In this document: positions 35,438 to 43,493 of the stretch, piece after piece
How positions within the stretch are numbered: the stretch's first letter is position 1
Layout of the letters: every line of letters begins with the position of its first letter
Source: Pedobacter schmidteae
Lineage (GTDB): Bacteria > Bacteroidota > Bacteroidia > Sphingobacteriales > Sphingobacteriaceae
Reading direction: 5' to 3'
DNA: 64,000 nucleotides
Assembly (NCBI RefSeq): GCF_900564155.1
Contig: NZ_LS999839.1
Location: forward strand, 5,577,097-5,641,096
Position numbers and translations under genes: made by a program
Notes under the pieces: model-generated
The model's input: only the letters and a program-made list of their open reading frames with translations
Told to the model about the DNA's origin: nothing
The model's database searches: none

Positions 35438-37876
35438 TTATTTTTTAATGGACAATAAGTTTACGAATAACCTATAAGCCCCAGGTACACCTGCAGGCAG
35501 TTGTCTGAAAAATGAAATACCGGTGTACACATATCTGCCTTTACCATAATCTGCAACGATCAACGATCCCGTTTTGGCACTTTCACCAGTATCGTTCATG
35601 CTCAGTACAGCCGTATATTTCTGGTCAGCATCTGCCACAAAATATAAGCCGCGTTCTTGTATCCAACCGTCGAAATCCTGAGCAGTGATTTTATTCGGAT
35701 AGTTTAACAACTGATTTTGCGGAGTAAGAACAGTGACTTTTGCGTCTTCCTCGGTAACCCTATCGCGCGACAAGCGGAAGGGAAAAGGTCCCATATTTTC
35801 GATTTTCAGTGGAGAGTTCACATTATATTGAACAACCAGGTTTCCTCCGTTTTCCACATACTTCATCAGTTTGGGCTGCATGTTTTTAATCTGATCGCTT
35901 ACGTTATACAAGCGTACTCCTGTAACGATGGCATCAAAAGCCGAAAGGTCTGTATGCATTACCTGCTGTTCGGTCAGGGTAACTACTTCGTAACCAATCT
36001 GCTTTAAAGATTCGGGTACAAGATCGCCTGCACCGGCAATATAGCCTATACGTTTTCCAGCAAACTTCAGATCAACCTTATCCAACCGGGCTTCTGCTGT
36101 CGGAAAAAGTGTTTGCACCGGAATGTGTTCATAATTGATCACCCGTAAGCCTTTGTCATAGGTTTTGCCGTCAACCGTTACCTGAAGCAATAAACTGCCT
36201 CCAGTAATATTTCCTGCCGGAGTAATGGTAAAAGTAGCTGACTGCTCATCACCTTTTTTGGCCAATGTAAAATCAATTTTTTGAGGGTTTGATTTCCAAC
36301 CTGCCGGCACCTGTGGCATCAATACTCCCGAGGCATTGTCTTTAAAACTCTTTAAAACAACGGTGATGCTTTTGGCTGCATTCCCGTTAAAAATAAAAGC
36401 TTTTTCGGAAAGTGTAGCCGTTACCGGCGGGGCAATAACCAGGGGTTGATAAATCTCGCCACGTACCTGATCGGTGTATTTATATACCACCGGGCGCGAC
36501 TTTTCTATCACCTGATCACCAATTTTAATTCTAAATGTTGCGGCAAGCGCTGGTAAGTTTTCAGGCATTCCAATTTTTGACTGATCGTTGACCACAAAAG
36601 TTCCTTGCGAATGCTCCTTTTCAAGCCAGTAAGGCTGGGTGATCCCCGCCTTGCTGCTGCTTATTTCCTTATCCTGGCTTACAAATTTATTGGGTGATAA
36701 ATCGAATGCTGCTCCACTATTGGTTTCCTGCAGACTGATAGCCAGCGAAAAATCAGACTTTACTCTTGCGATGCCTTGTACTTTTACACTTACAGGTTGG
36801 TTTAGGGCGTAAGTCGCATTTGCAGCGGCACTTTCGAACCAGATGCCTCCACAAGCCAGAATTATATCATCTAACAAATCGTGTTTAAATGGCTTTCCTT
36901 TAACCAATTCTCTTAATTTTAAAAGCTTCGCTATTGATTTAGAAGGATCAGCAGCATCATATCCTTTACTAATCTCTGTTAGCAATTGCTGTATCACTTC
37001 AGCACCTGCGGTTCTGTTTAAGGTAAAGTCAATGCCTTCAAATATATCCCGGCTTGCTTTTTCGCCTGCAACCGGTGTGAAAAATTCAATAGAAGCGCCT
37101 CTTTGCCTGGCCGAACCGAAGCCCTGGCTTCTGTGGTTAGATCTGCTTTCGGCCGCTATTTCGCCATAGCTTTTACCCAGCAAAGGATTATATAAACCGA
37201 CATCAATTTTTAGCTGATCGTCGGCCGTGGTATTGTTTCCACCAAAGTTGAAGGTATTCCATACAATGCGCTTTGTTTTCCATGGCTTCACAAAAGCCAG
37301 TTGCTCCGGAAACTGATTCGGATCGGCAGCGGCCACAAAAGCCTCGCGCGCCAGGATAGCCGAACCTGAGTGGTGACCATGACCGGCACGTGCATCCTCC
37401 GGGAAACGGGTAATGATTACATCGGGCTGAAACTTACGGATCACCCAGACCACATCAGACAGGATCTTGACCTTGTCCCATATTTTAAAACTCTCTTCGG
37501 GATTTTTAGAAAAACCAAAATCATTGGCACGGGTAAAAAATTGTTCGGCACCGTCAGTACGGCGGGCGGCAAGCAACTCCTGCGTCCGAATCAGGCCCAG
37601 TAACTCGGCCTGTTCATTGCCAATCAGGTTTTGTCCACCATCTCCCCTGGTTAGCGACAGGTAGCCCGTTTTAACCTTTTTTTCTTTGGCCAGATAGCCC
37701 AGCAAACGGGTATTTTCGTCATCCGGATGTGCGGCTATATACAACACACTTCCAGTAACACTCAAGGCTTCAAGGCCTTGCTTTATTTCGGCAGCATTTA
37801 GCTGCTGCATATTTTGTGCTTTAGATAAAAAAGGTACAACTGCTGCAACAACAAGCAGATACAAACGAAACTTCAT
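35438..37876 (-). CDS. Exported PIG-L/LmbE-type deacetylase with a C-terminal amidotransferase-like domain
   Basis: This protein would remove acetyl groups from N-acetylated sugars or related compounds outside the cytoplasm. It has 812 residues with a signal peptide (MKFRLYLLVVAAVVPFLSKAQ). The zinc site motif is AHPDDE at 49-54, with TRGDGGQN near 76 and RAGHGHHSGSAIL later. The middle is beta-rich, and the final 200 residues (RIGYIAGAGDLVPESLKQIG; FDAIVTGVRLYN) resemble a class I glutamine-amidotransferase/ThuA-like fold. It is the first gene of an operon with the small membrane protein and the symporter, which suggests that the product released is then imported. Confidence 0.92.
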   Translation of the reverse strand: MKFRLYLLVVAAVVPFLSKAQNMQQLNAAEIKQGLEALSVTGSVLYIAAHPDDENTRLLGYLAKEKKVKTGYLSLTRGDGGQNLIGNEQAELLGLIRTQELLAARRTDGAEQFFTRANDFGFSKNPEESFKIWDKVKILSDVVWVIRKFQPDVIITRFPEDARAGHGHHSGSAILAREAFVAAADPNQFPEQLAFVKPWKTKRIVWNTFNFGGNNTTADDQLKIDVGLYNPLLGKSYGEIAAESRSNHRSQGFGSARQRGASIEFFTPVAGEKASRDIFEGIDFTLNRTAGAEVIQQLLTEISKGYDAADPSKSIAKLLKLRELVKGKPFKHDLLDDIILACGGIWFESAAANATYALNQPVSVKVQGIARVKSDFSLAISLQETNSGAAFDLSPNKFVSQDKEISSSKAGITQPYWLEKEHSQGTFVVNDQSKIGMPENLPALAATFRIKIGDQVIEKSRPVVYKYTDQVRGEIYQPLVIAPPVTATLSEKAFIFNGNAAKSITVVLKSFKDNASGVLMPQVPAGWKSNPQKIDFTLAKKGDEQSATFTITPAGNITGGSLLLQVTVDGKTYDKGLRVINYEHIPVQTLFPTAEARLDKVDLKFAGKRIGYIAGAGDLVPESLKQIGYEVVTLTEQQVMHTDLSAFDAIVTGVRLYNVSDQIKNMQPKLMKYVENGGNLVVQYNVNSPLKIENMGPFPFRLSRDRVTEEDAKVTVLTPQNQLLNYPNKITAQDFDGWIQERGLYFVADADQKYTAVLSMNDTGESAKTGSLIVADYGKGRYVYTGISFFRQLPAGVPGAYRLFVNLLSIKK

Positions 37877-37891
37877 ATACAGATTTTAAAT

Positions 37892-37933
37892 GATCATCAT
37901 GGATATTGCTTACCGGCAATCGCCATGATGATC
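37892..37933. repeat. Inverted repeat in the leader of the deacetylase operon
   Basis: Perfect 11-bp arms (GATCATCATGG at 37892-37902 and its complement at 37923-37933) enclose a second 4-bp pairing (TTGC/GCAA). The element begins 16 bp before the deacetylase ATG. It has no adjoining T tract on either strand. It could be an operator or an mRNA leader hairpin. Confidence 0.5.
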
Positions 37934-38014
37934 CGAAATTAATCAAAAATCATTAATGTGAAGTTTTAAATGTAAACTAAACTCCGTAACAATACTGCAA
38001 AAGTACTACAGTTT

Positions 38015-38617
38015 TTATAGGAGAATTTTGCTGCTGACTTCTTTATCCACAGTGATAAAACCCGGATATTTTACAAGGGTATTACCTACTTTAATGCTCG
38101 GTCTGATTTTGAGGGTAAGAATGCCTTTCTTTTCCGCTCCTCCACTTTTTCCACTTTTAATAAAATCGGTAATCTCTCCCATCACCTTGCTGTTGGACAC
38201 GAACGGATAAACGTTTACCTCCATATCAACAGGTACTGTAGATGCAGCACCAGCTGCTACATTGAGTGCCTGATTTACAAAGCCAGTAGCCAATTCCTGT
38301 CTGTTGATCAGAATTTTGTATTCAAATTCATTGATCGAAGCAGCGTTACCTGTCGGATTTTTAACTTCCAGATTTAACCTTGCCCGCAATGGCACATCTT
38401 TTCTGAGCAAACCCAGGGCCAATCCCGGTAAACTACCCAGATTGATATCCTGATTGTTGAACATTTTTTTCACATCAGCCCCTCCCAGTGTAATCTGGTC
38501 GGCAGAAGTGATGCGATAGGTACATTTTTCGAGCGCCTTAATTTGCTGTGCCTGCCTGTTGATACCGCAACTGGATATCACCAAAGCCGTTAGGCCTAAT
38601 AACAAGATTTTTTTCAT
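38015..38617 (-). CDS. Putative lipoprotein, LEA type 2 (WHy)-like
   Basis: This 200-residue lipoprotein (lipobox VISSC, C17) has a mature part with the alternating strand pattern and Asn-Pro element (RLNLEVKNPTGNAASINEFEYKILINRQELATG) typical of LEA14/WHy domains. Those domains occur in bacterial proteins linked to desiccation or envelope stress. A direct role is not shown. It is a single gene with its own promoter box at 38641-38648. Confidence 0.78.
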   Translation of the reverse strand: MKKILLLGLTALVISSCGINRQAQQIKALEKCTYRITSADQITLGGADVKKMFNNQDINLGSLPGLALGLLRKDVPLRARLNLEVKNPTGNAASINEFEYKILINRQELATGFVNQALNVAAGAASTVPVDMEVNVYPFVSNSKVMGEITDFIKSGKSGGAEKKGILTLKIRPSIKVGNTLVKYPGFITVDKEVSSKILL

Positions 38618-38640
38618 TTGTGTGTAGTGTTTACGTGTTT

Positions 38641-38648
38641 CAAAACTA
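38641..38648 (-). promoter_or_regulatory. -7 promoter box of the LEA-like lipoprotein gene
   Basis: The minus strand reads TAGTTTTG (TAnnTTTG), 23 bp before the ATG. A perfect 10-bp palindrome GGCAATTGCC (38653-38662) lies just upstream, between this box and the -33 position, as an operator might. Confidence 0.45.
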
Positions 38649-38720
38649 TAACGGCAATTGCCTGTAAAAAATATCAGGCAATATTATAAATCAGGATTAA
38701 TACTATTCCTAACTCATCCC

Positions 38721-38803
38721 GTCATTCTGAATTTATTTCAGAATCTCACATCGGCTATTCAAAAACATCCACAAGAGGGATTCTGAAATAAATTCAGAAT
38801 GAC
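38721..38803. repeat. REP-like inverted repeat pair
   Basis: Two arms of 25 bp (38721-38745 and 38779-38803) are perfect inverted copies, separated by 33 bp. Each arm is itself nearly palindromic (ATTCTGAA-n-TTCAGAAT). The motif GTCATTCTGAATTTATTTCA belongs to the kind of intergenic palindromic repeat that is common in Sphingobacteriaceae genomes. It lies in a gap between a lipoprotein gene and doxX. It may also act as a bidirectional terminator, and looks mobile or REP-like rather than coding. Confidence 0.75.
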
Positions 38804-38853
38804 GACAGGATTAATAATTCAGCCTGCTATGTCTTATCAAAATTGATGCCCTT

Positions 38854-39285
38854 TTAGCGTTTGCGACTGTACAAACTTTTACTGATCAGCTGATCAACAC
38901 TATATTTACCCGGGCCGGCCACCAACAGAAAAACATATACCAGCAAATAATGCAAGCCCATTTCTTTTTTATCAAAACCATCCGGAGCATGTACAATAAA
39001 TACGGCTACAATCATCGTGATGATTAACGGGATCAAGGCCAAACGTGTCCCCAAACCAATTAATAAAAATATAGAACAGAAAAATTCAGCAAAAACAGCT
39101 AAGTATAGGGAAGTAGCCATACCAAGACCTATTGGGTCACCAAATTGAATTTCGCCACCTGCTGTAAGCCATCCCAGTTTCTGAAAACCGTGAACCATCA
39201 TAAAGGCCGCAAAGCCTACCCGTAAAACCAGGAGCATAAAATGGAGCAATTCGTGATTAAAATTGGTGTTAAATAGTCTTTTCAT
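38854..39285 (-). CDS. DoxX family membrane protein
   Basis: This 143-residue protein has four membrane helices and the DoxX start pattern (LLVLRVGFAAFMMVHGFQKL, then FGDPIGLGMATSLYLAVFAEFFCS). DoxX-type proteins are small inner-membrane proteins of uncertain function, sometimes tied to redox stress. It lies 59 bp after the TetR gene on the same strand, so both are likely one operon under TetR control. Confidence 0.92.
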   Translation of the reverse strand: MKRLFNTNFNHELLHFMLLVLRVGFAAFMMVHGFQKLGWLTAGGEIQFGDPIGLGMATSLYLAVFAEFFCSIFLLIGLGTRLALIPLIITMIVAVFIVHAPDGFDKKEMGLHYLLVYVFLLVAGPGKYSVDQLISKSLYSRKR

Positions 39286-39344
39286 AAGTTTTTGCTTGTG
39301 TAATTGTTAAATATAAATAATTAAATTAATGAAAAATTAAGCGA

Positions 39345-39947
39345 TTAAACCAATATAGATTTAATAAATCCTGATATGGCATCCGCTAATATTCGTCTGC
39401 TTTCCTGCACTGGTTTAGGTTCTTTGCTCATCAATTGAATAGAAACCAGACCATGGAGTATAGATAGATAGGTATGATATTTAAGAAAAAAATCGGCCTC
39501 AGGATCGGGACTTGTACGAATAGCATCCTGAATAGTCGAGATCATGATGGTGGTCATATTTTTCATTTCAGCAATTTGGTTTACCTTTTCACAGGCCGGG
39601 ATACCTAAACCAAACATCAGCTGATAATATTCTTTATGCTCAAAGGCGAAATCCCAATAGGCATATGCAATGGCTTCCAACTGCCGGGCAGGTGTTTGGT
39701 ATTGATCTTTAACTTGTTGCAATGCATCTGCCAGCTTTTGAAAGCCTTCTTTGGTAAATTCAAGGAGTATAGCTTCCTTATTTTCGAAATGATTGTAAAT
39801 TACCGGAATACTGTACTCAATGGCATCGGCAATTTTACGGATAGACAGGGATTGCCATCCATCTGTCAGGACCTGCAGCCAGGCCGCCTCCAGTATGCTT
39901 GCTCTGAATTCTTCTTTTTGCCTCATCTTACGCTCTGCAATTCCCAT
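39345..39947 (-). CDS. TetR/AcrR family transcriptional regulator
   Basis: This is a dimeric repressor of 200 residues. The N-terminal helix-turn-helix lies at about 15-60 (LSIRKIADAIEYSIPVIYNHFENKEAIL) and a C-terminal ligand-binding domain follows (DFAFEHKEYYQLMFGLGIP, as in the TetR_C_33/WHG class). A perfect palindrome overlapping its promoter, 16 bp before the ATG, is the probable autoregulatory operator. The doxX gene follows, so both may be controlled together. The ligand is unknown. Confidence 0.94.
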   Translation of the reverse strand: MGIAERKMRQKEEFRASILEAAWLQVLTDGWQSLSIRKIADAIEYSIPVIYNHFENKEAILLEFTKEGFQKLADALQQVKDQYQTPARQLEAIAYAYWDFAFEHKEYYQLMFGLGIPACEKVNQIAEMKNMTTIMISTIQDAIRTSPDPEADFFLKYHTYLSILHGLVSIQLMSKEPKPVQESRRILADAISGFIKSILV

Positions 39948-39962
39948 ACGCTATATATTTTA

Positions 39963-40006
39963 GTTAACAGTGTTAACAAAAGTAATAGGTAAAAAATATT
40001 TACAAA
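39963..40006 (-). promoter_or_regulatory. Promoter and TetR operator of tetR-doxX
   Basis: On the minus strand, -33 TTTG (40003-40006), an 18-nt spacer and -7 TACTTTTG (39977-39984) match the Bacteroidota consensus. The -7 box runs into GTTAACACTGTTAAC (39963-39977), a perfect palindrome with 7-bp arms. A repressor bound there would cover the transcription start. The operator lies 16-30 bp before the tetR ATG. Confidence 0.75.
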
Positions 40007-40041
40007 ACTATATCTGTTTTTCTGACTTAAATACAACAAAC

Positions 40042-40647
40042 TTATTGGTGGATGAAACGGAATGTCAGGTTGATGCGGGGACCAATGGGAAGAATGGTTT
40101 TCGGAAGCCGGTGCTCCCATAAATGTTGGGTTTCGGCTTTTGTGATAAGCAAACTACCATGGGAAAGCTCTACAGAAATAATCGGAATCTTGTCGGCATA
40201 ATGCCTGAACTGATAGATTCTGTCTGCGCCAAAACTTACCGAAGCAATAAAGGGATACAGTCCCAATTTCTTTTTATTATCGCGGTGCCAGCCTATGCCA
40301 TCTGCACCTGAGGGGAAATGATTAAGTGAACAGCTGTTAAAGGTCACATCAAATTTGTCTTCAATATTTTGTTTGATTTTTTGCAGCACCGATGACCATG
40401 GCAAAGCGCTCATGGGTACTCCCCACTGGTTATAGCTTATACCTTCATCACCGTAAAAAGAAATGATCCGTGGCAACAAAGCGGTTTTGCCAAACACTTG
40501 TATACGCTCCTGTCTCCAGTGGACAGATTTGGTTAAATATTCCAGATAGCCATCGCTTTCTGTTTTATCAAAAAAACCGGGATAAAAAAAAGCTTCACCC
40601 GGAATTGGTAATAGATTTAAGTGATCCAGGTACAGCGATTTATCCAT
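40042..40647 (-). CDS. alkB: AlkB-type alpha-ketoglutarate-dependent dioxygenase
   Basis: This enzyme oxidatively removes methyl groups from alkylated DNA or RNA bases. It has 201 residues. The iron site is complete: H121 and D123 in GWHRDNKKKLG and H179 in LWEHRLPK. The 2-oxoglutarate-binding arginines are R191 and R197 in RINLTFRFIH. The substrate lid (NQWGVPMSALPW) is that of the AlkB-2/3-like bacterial subgroup. The gene begins 13 bp after the stop of the sigma factor gene, so the two are likely one transcript. Confidence 0.94.
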   Translation of the reverse strand: MDKSLYLDHLNLLPIPGEAFFYPGFFDKTESDGYLEYLTKSVHWRQERIQVFGKTALLPRIISFYGDEGISYNQWGVPMSALPWSSVLQKIKQNIEDKFDVTFNSCSLNHFPSGADGIGWHRDNKKKLGLYPFIASVSFGADRIYQFRHYADKIPIISVELSHGSLLITKAETQHLWEHRLPKTILPIGPRINLTFRFIHQ

Positions 40648-40660
40648 AATGGTAAATATA

Positions 40661-41521
40661 CTAGATATATTCCATCATATAAGCTTTTGGTTTTTCTGCA
40701 CGAAGTGTTTTTAATGCTTTATCTTTAATTTGTCTTACACGTTCTTTACCCAGTTTCATTTTGCAACCAATTTCATCGAGACCGATTGCTGTATTTCCAC
40801 CCAGACCATAAAACATCGAAAGGATTTCTTTCTCCCTTTCAGGCAAACGTCGCATCAAACGTCTGATATCTACCGAGACTGAGCTTTGCAACAAAGTACT
40901 ATCCGTTTTTTCAGTATTAGGATCTTCTATCGTTTCGGCTAGTGTATAGCCGGATTCTTCTGCAATTACGGCATCCAATGAAGTGGTCATAGGCGCGTGA
41001 AAAAGGTAATCTACCACCTTCTCTTCCGACAGTTCTATAAATTCGCAAACCTCTTCCAGACTCGGCTGCCTCTCCAAACGCTGCTCCAATTCGCCCATGG
41101 CTTTGTTGATCCGCATGATGCCACCAATCTGATTTGCAGGCAGGCGTACCATCCTTTTTTGTTCGGCAATGGCAATCATAATACTCTGACGAATCCACCA
41201 CACAGCAAAGGAAATAAACTTAAACCCTTTGGTTTCATCAAAACGCTGTGCAGCTTTAATCAGTCCTAAGTTTCCTTCAGCAATGAGGTCTGACAGGCGA
41301 ATGCCCTGATTCTGGTACTTTTTGGCTACCGATACCACAAAGCGCAAATTGGCTTTCACCAGCCGATCTAAAGCAGATTGATCTCCTTTTTTGATCTTTT
41401 GTGCCAGCACAATCTCTTCTTCAACGCTCAGCAGGTCAATTCTTGCAATATCATACAAGTATTTTTCTATCGAGTCCGAATCCCGGTTGGTAATGGACTG
41501 CTCTATTTTTAATTGTCTCAT
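40661..41521 (-). CDS. RpoD-like sigma-70 factor, probably a group 2 paralogue
   Basis: I use the ATG at 41519-41521 (MRQLKIEQSITNRDSDSIEKYL); the frame upstream opens only with TTG. It has 286 residues: region 1.2, region 2 (ANLRFVVSVAKKYQNQGIRLSDLIAEGNLGLIKA motif class), region 3 and region 4 with its helix-turn-helix (LDEIGCKMKLGKERVRQIKDKALKTLR). Region 1.1 is absent, as in the housekeeping sigma of this phylum. Regions 2.4-3.0 deviate (RMVRLPANQIGGIMRINKAM instead of the usual RIVRLPLNKVGS...), which suggests a diverged paralogue rather than the main RpoD. It is followed by alkB. Confidence 0.9.
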   Translation of the reverse strand: MRQLKIEQSITNRDSDSIEKYLYDIARIDLLSVEEEIVLAQKIKKGDQSALDRLVKANLRFVVSVAKKYQNQGIRLSDLIAEGNLGLIKAAQRFDETKGFKFISFAVWWIRQSIMIAIAEQKRMVRLPANQIGGIMRINKAMGELEQRLERQPSLEEVCEFIELSEEKVVDYLFHAPMTTSLDAVIAEESGYTLAETIEDPNTEKTDSTLLQSSVSVDIRRLMRRLPEREKEILSMFYGLGGNTAIGLDEIGCKMKLGKERVRQIKDKALKTLRAEKPKAYMMEYI

Positions 41522-41570
41522 CTCGGGCAAGGTCAGAAGAAATGACTTTCAGGTCAATGGATAGTATTTA

Positions 41571-41600
41571 TTTCCGATTATTTTACGGAAAAATCGGAAA
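41571..41600. promoter_or_regulatory. Inverted repeat between the sigma factor and Lrp genes
   Basis: Perfect 9-bp arms TTTCCGATT (41571-41579) and AATCGGAAA (41592-41600) are separated by 12 bp, in the 179-bp divergent region. The sequence TTTTACGGAA recurs at 41582 and near 41613. It is a reasonable operator candidate for the Lrp-type regulator or another factor controlling the sigma gene. Confidence 0.45.
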
Positions 41601-41700
41601 AAAATTAAAACTTTTACGGAATTTTAAGTTTCTACATTCTTTTTTTTATTAATTTCGAAATCTCGGTGTAACAGGTACACTTTCAACTCATCAACTGCTT

Positions 41701-42168
41701 ATGAACAGTACAGATCTGGATAAAACAGACATTGGTATCTTAAGGCTTTTGCAACAAGATGCATTACTCAGTAACAAGCAATTAGCGCTGGAACTGAACA
41801 AATCTACAGCAACCATCCATGAAAGAGTAAGGAGACTAAAAAGTGAAGGATACATTAAACGTTCGGTTGCTATTCTGGATGCCAAAAAAATTGGTAAAAG
41901 CCTGATCGCTTACTCACAAGTACAGCTCAAAGAACACACCGATAGTGCCTTAAGCAGTTTTGAAAAGGAAGTTGTAAAGTTCCCTGAAGTGATGGAGTGC
42001 TATCACATGACCGGAGCCTTTGATTTCATCCTTAGAATTGTGATTTCTGATATGGATGCCTACCATCATTTTTTAAGAAGTAAATTGGCCCAGTTAAGTA
42101 ATATCGGTACCGTTCAAAGCTTTTTTGTGATGTCAGAGATTAAGACAGAGTCGGCCTATCCACTTTAA
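41701..42168 (+). CDS. Lrp/AsnC family transcriptional regulator
   Basis: This 155-residue protein has an N-terminal helix-turn-helix (about 8-60; LSNKQLALELNKSTATIHERVRRLKSEGYIK) and a C-terminal RAM/AsnC domain (about 70-150; VMECYHMTGAFDFILRIVISDMDAY). It senses a small ligand, typically an amino acid, and forms octamers in related proteins. It is divergent from the sigma-alkB genes, with a shared inverted repeat between. The next gene on the same strand is an SRPBCC protein. Confidence 0.95.
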   Translation: MNSTDLDKTDIGILRLLQQDALLSNKQLALELNKSTATIHERVRRLKSEGYIKRSVAILDAKKIGKSLIAYSQVQLKEHTDSALSSFEKEVVKFPEVMECYHMTGAFDFILRIVISDMDAYHHFLRSKLAQLSNIGTVQSFFVMSEIKTESAYPL

Positions 42169-42174
42169 TCGAAT

Positions 42175-42200
42175 CAGCTGTTTATAAAACAGTTCTATTT
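42175..42200 (+). terminator. Possible weak terminator after the Lrp gene
   Basis: An 8-bp AT-rich stem (AGCTGTTT/AAACAGTT, one G-U) around a three-base loop is followed by a T-rich stretch, just after the lrp stop. It is weak and may not separate lrp from the next gene. Confidence 0.3.
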
Positions 42201-42240
42201 TAATATTTTTAACTCATCAAATCATACCAATTATACTACT

Positions 42241-42687
42241 ATGAAAGAAGCATATGTTGAAGTACAGATGTTGATTAGAAAACCATCATCTGAAGTTTTC
42301 GAAGCCTTTATTGACCCGGAAATTACCAAAAACTTCTGGTTTAGCAAGGGAAGCGGAAAATTGGAAGTGCACAAAACCATTACCTGGGAATGGGAAATGT
42401 ACAACGTTTCGAGCAAAGTCTTTGTCAAAGAGATTATTCCCAATCAAAAAATTTCTATCGACTGGGGAGAGCCCTCTACAGAAGTGGTTTTCACCTTCCA
42501 CACGGTAACTGAAGCCACTACTTACGTTGTGATCAGACAATCTGGCCTGCATAGCACAGGAGAAGCACTATTGGCCGAGATCAGGGACTCAACAGGTGGC
42601 TTTACAACTGTGGTGGACGGACTTAAAGCTTACCTGGAACATGGTCTCCGGCTAAACCTGATAGCAGATAAATTTGTAAAAATCTAA
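42241..42687 (+). CDS. SRPBCC (AHSA1/START-like) domain protein
   Basis: This 148-residue cytosolic protein has the AHSA1-type helix-grip fold: an N-terminal PSSEVFEAFIDPEITKNFWFSKG segment, a central beta sheet and the C-terminal FTTVVDGLKAYLEHGLRLNL helix. The ligand is unknown. It lies 72 bp after the Lrp gene. A second SRPBCC protein of the same superfamily is at 58388-58882 with an ArsR partner. Confidence 0.9.
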   Translation: MKEAYVEVQMLIRKPSSEVFEAFIDPEITKNFWFSKGSGKLEVHKTITWEWEMYNVSSKVFVKEIIPNQKISIDWGEPSTEVVFTFHTVTEATTYVVIRQSGLHSTGEALLAEIRDSTGGFTTVVDGLKAYLEHGLRLNLIADKFVKI

Positions 42688-42740
42688 GCAAAAAACATTC
42701 ACACATCTTCATCATATGTTCACCAAGTATATCTCGATAT

Positions 42741-43439
42741 ATGTCAAATTTTCCTACTGAAAAATCAAATCAAATACCTGAAAGTGCATTACAATTTCTA
42801 AATAACCTGGCCGATAACAACAACCGGGAATGGTTTAACGCCCACAAAGCAACGTTTCAGGAAGAGCAACTACACATCGAAAATTTTGCGGAAGGCTTGT
42901 TGGAAAAACTGTCTGTACACGATCTGATAGAAACTCCTTCAGGGAAAAAAAGTCTTTACCGTATTTATAGAGATACCCGTTTTTCTACAGACAAAACGCC
43001 ATACAAAACGCATTGGAGCGGTAGCTTTAAACGTGCTACGGCATTACGAAGGGGAGGGTATTATTTTCAGATTGAGCCAGGCAACAGTTTTATTGCCGGA
43101 GGCTTTTGGGGGCCTGTACCGGCCGACTTAAAGCTCATCCGTGATGACATTGCTTTTGATCCCCAGCCACTAAGACGAATTTTAAACCATCCTGTATTCC
43201 TCTCTACGTTTAAAACATTGCGCGGCGAACAACTAAAAACTACGCCTAAGGGTTTTGATGCTGATGATGAAGCTATTGATCTTTTGCGCTACAAGCAGTT
43301 CCTGTTGAGAAGAAATTTTACAGATAAGGAAGTATTGAACATAGATTTTTTACAGCAGGCCGACCTCACCTTCAGGGCCATGCGGCCATTTTTTGATTAC
43401 ATGTCGGCAGTGCTCAGCACAGATGCCAACGGCGAATAG
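42741..43439 (+). CDS. DUF2461 domain protein (TIGR02453 type)
   Basis: This 232-residue cytoplasmic protein fits the DUF2461 family: ALQFLNNLADNNNREWFNAHK at the N-terminus, RIYRDTRFSTDKTPYKTH in the middle and YYFQIEPGNSFIAGGFW next. These conserved segments, and the length of about 220-230 residues, agree with the family. No function is established for it. It stands 53 bp after the SRPBCC gene, possibly in the same transcript. Confidence 0.93.
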   Translation: MSNFPTEKSNQIPESALQFLNNLADNNNREWFNAHKATFQEEQLHIENFAEGLLEKLSVHDLIETPSGKKSLYRIYRDTRFSTDKTPYKTHWSGSFKRATALRRGGYYFQIEPGNSFIAGGFWGPVPADLKLIRDDIAFDPQPLRRILNHPVFLSTFKTLRGEQLKTTPKGFDADDEAIDLLRYKQFLLRRNFTDKEVLNIDFLQQADLTFRAMRPFFDYMSAVLSTDANGE

Positions 43440-43493
43440 CTGTTTAAGTCTTTTTCATTCGTTATTGTTTAAAAAAATACTATTTTTACGAAT

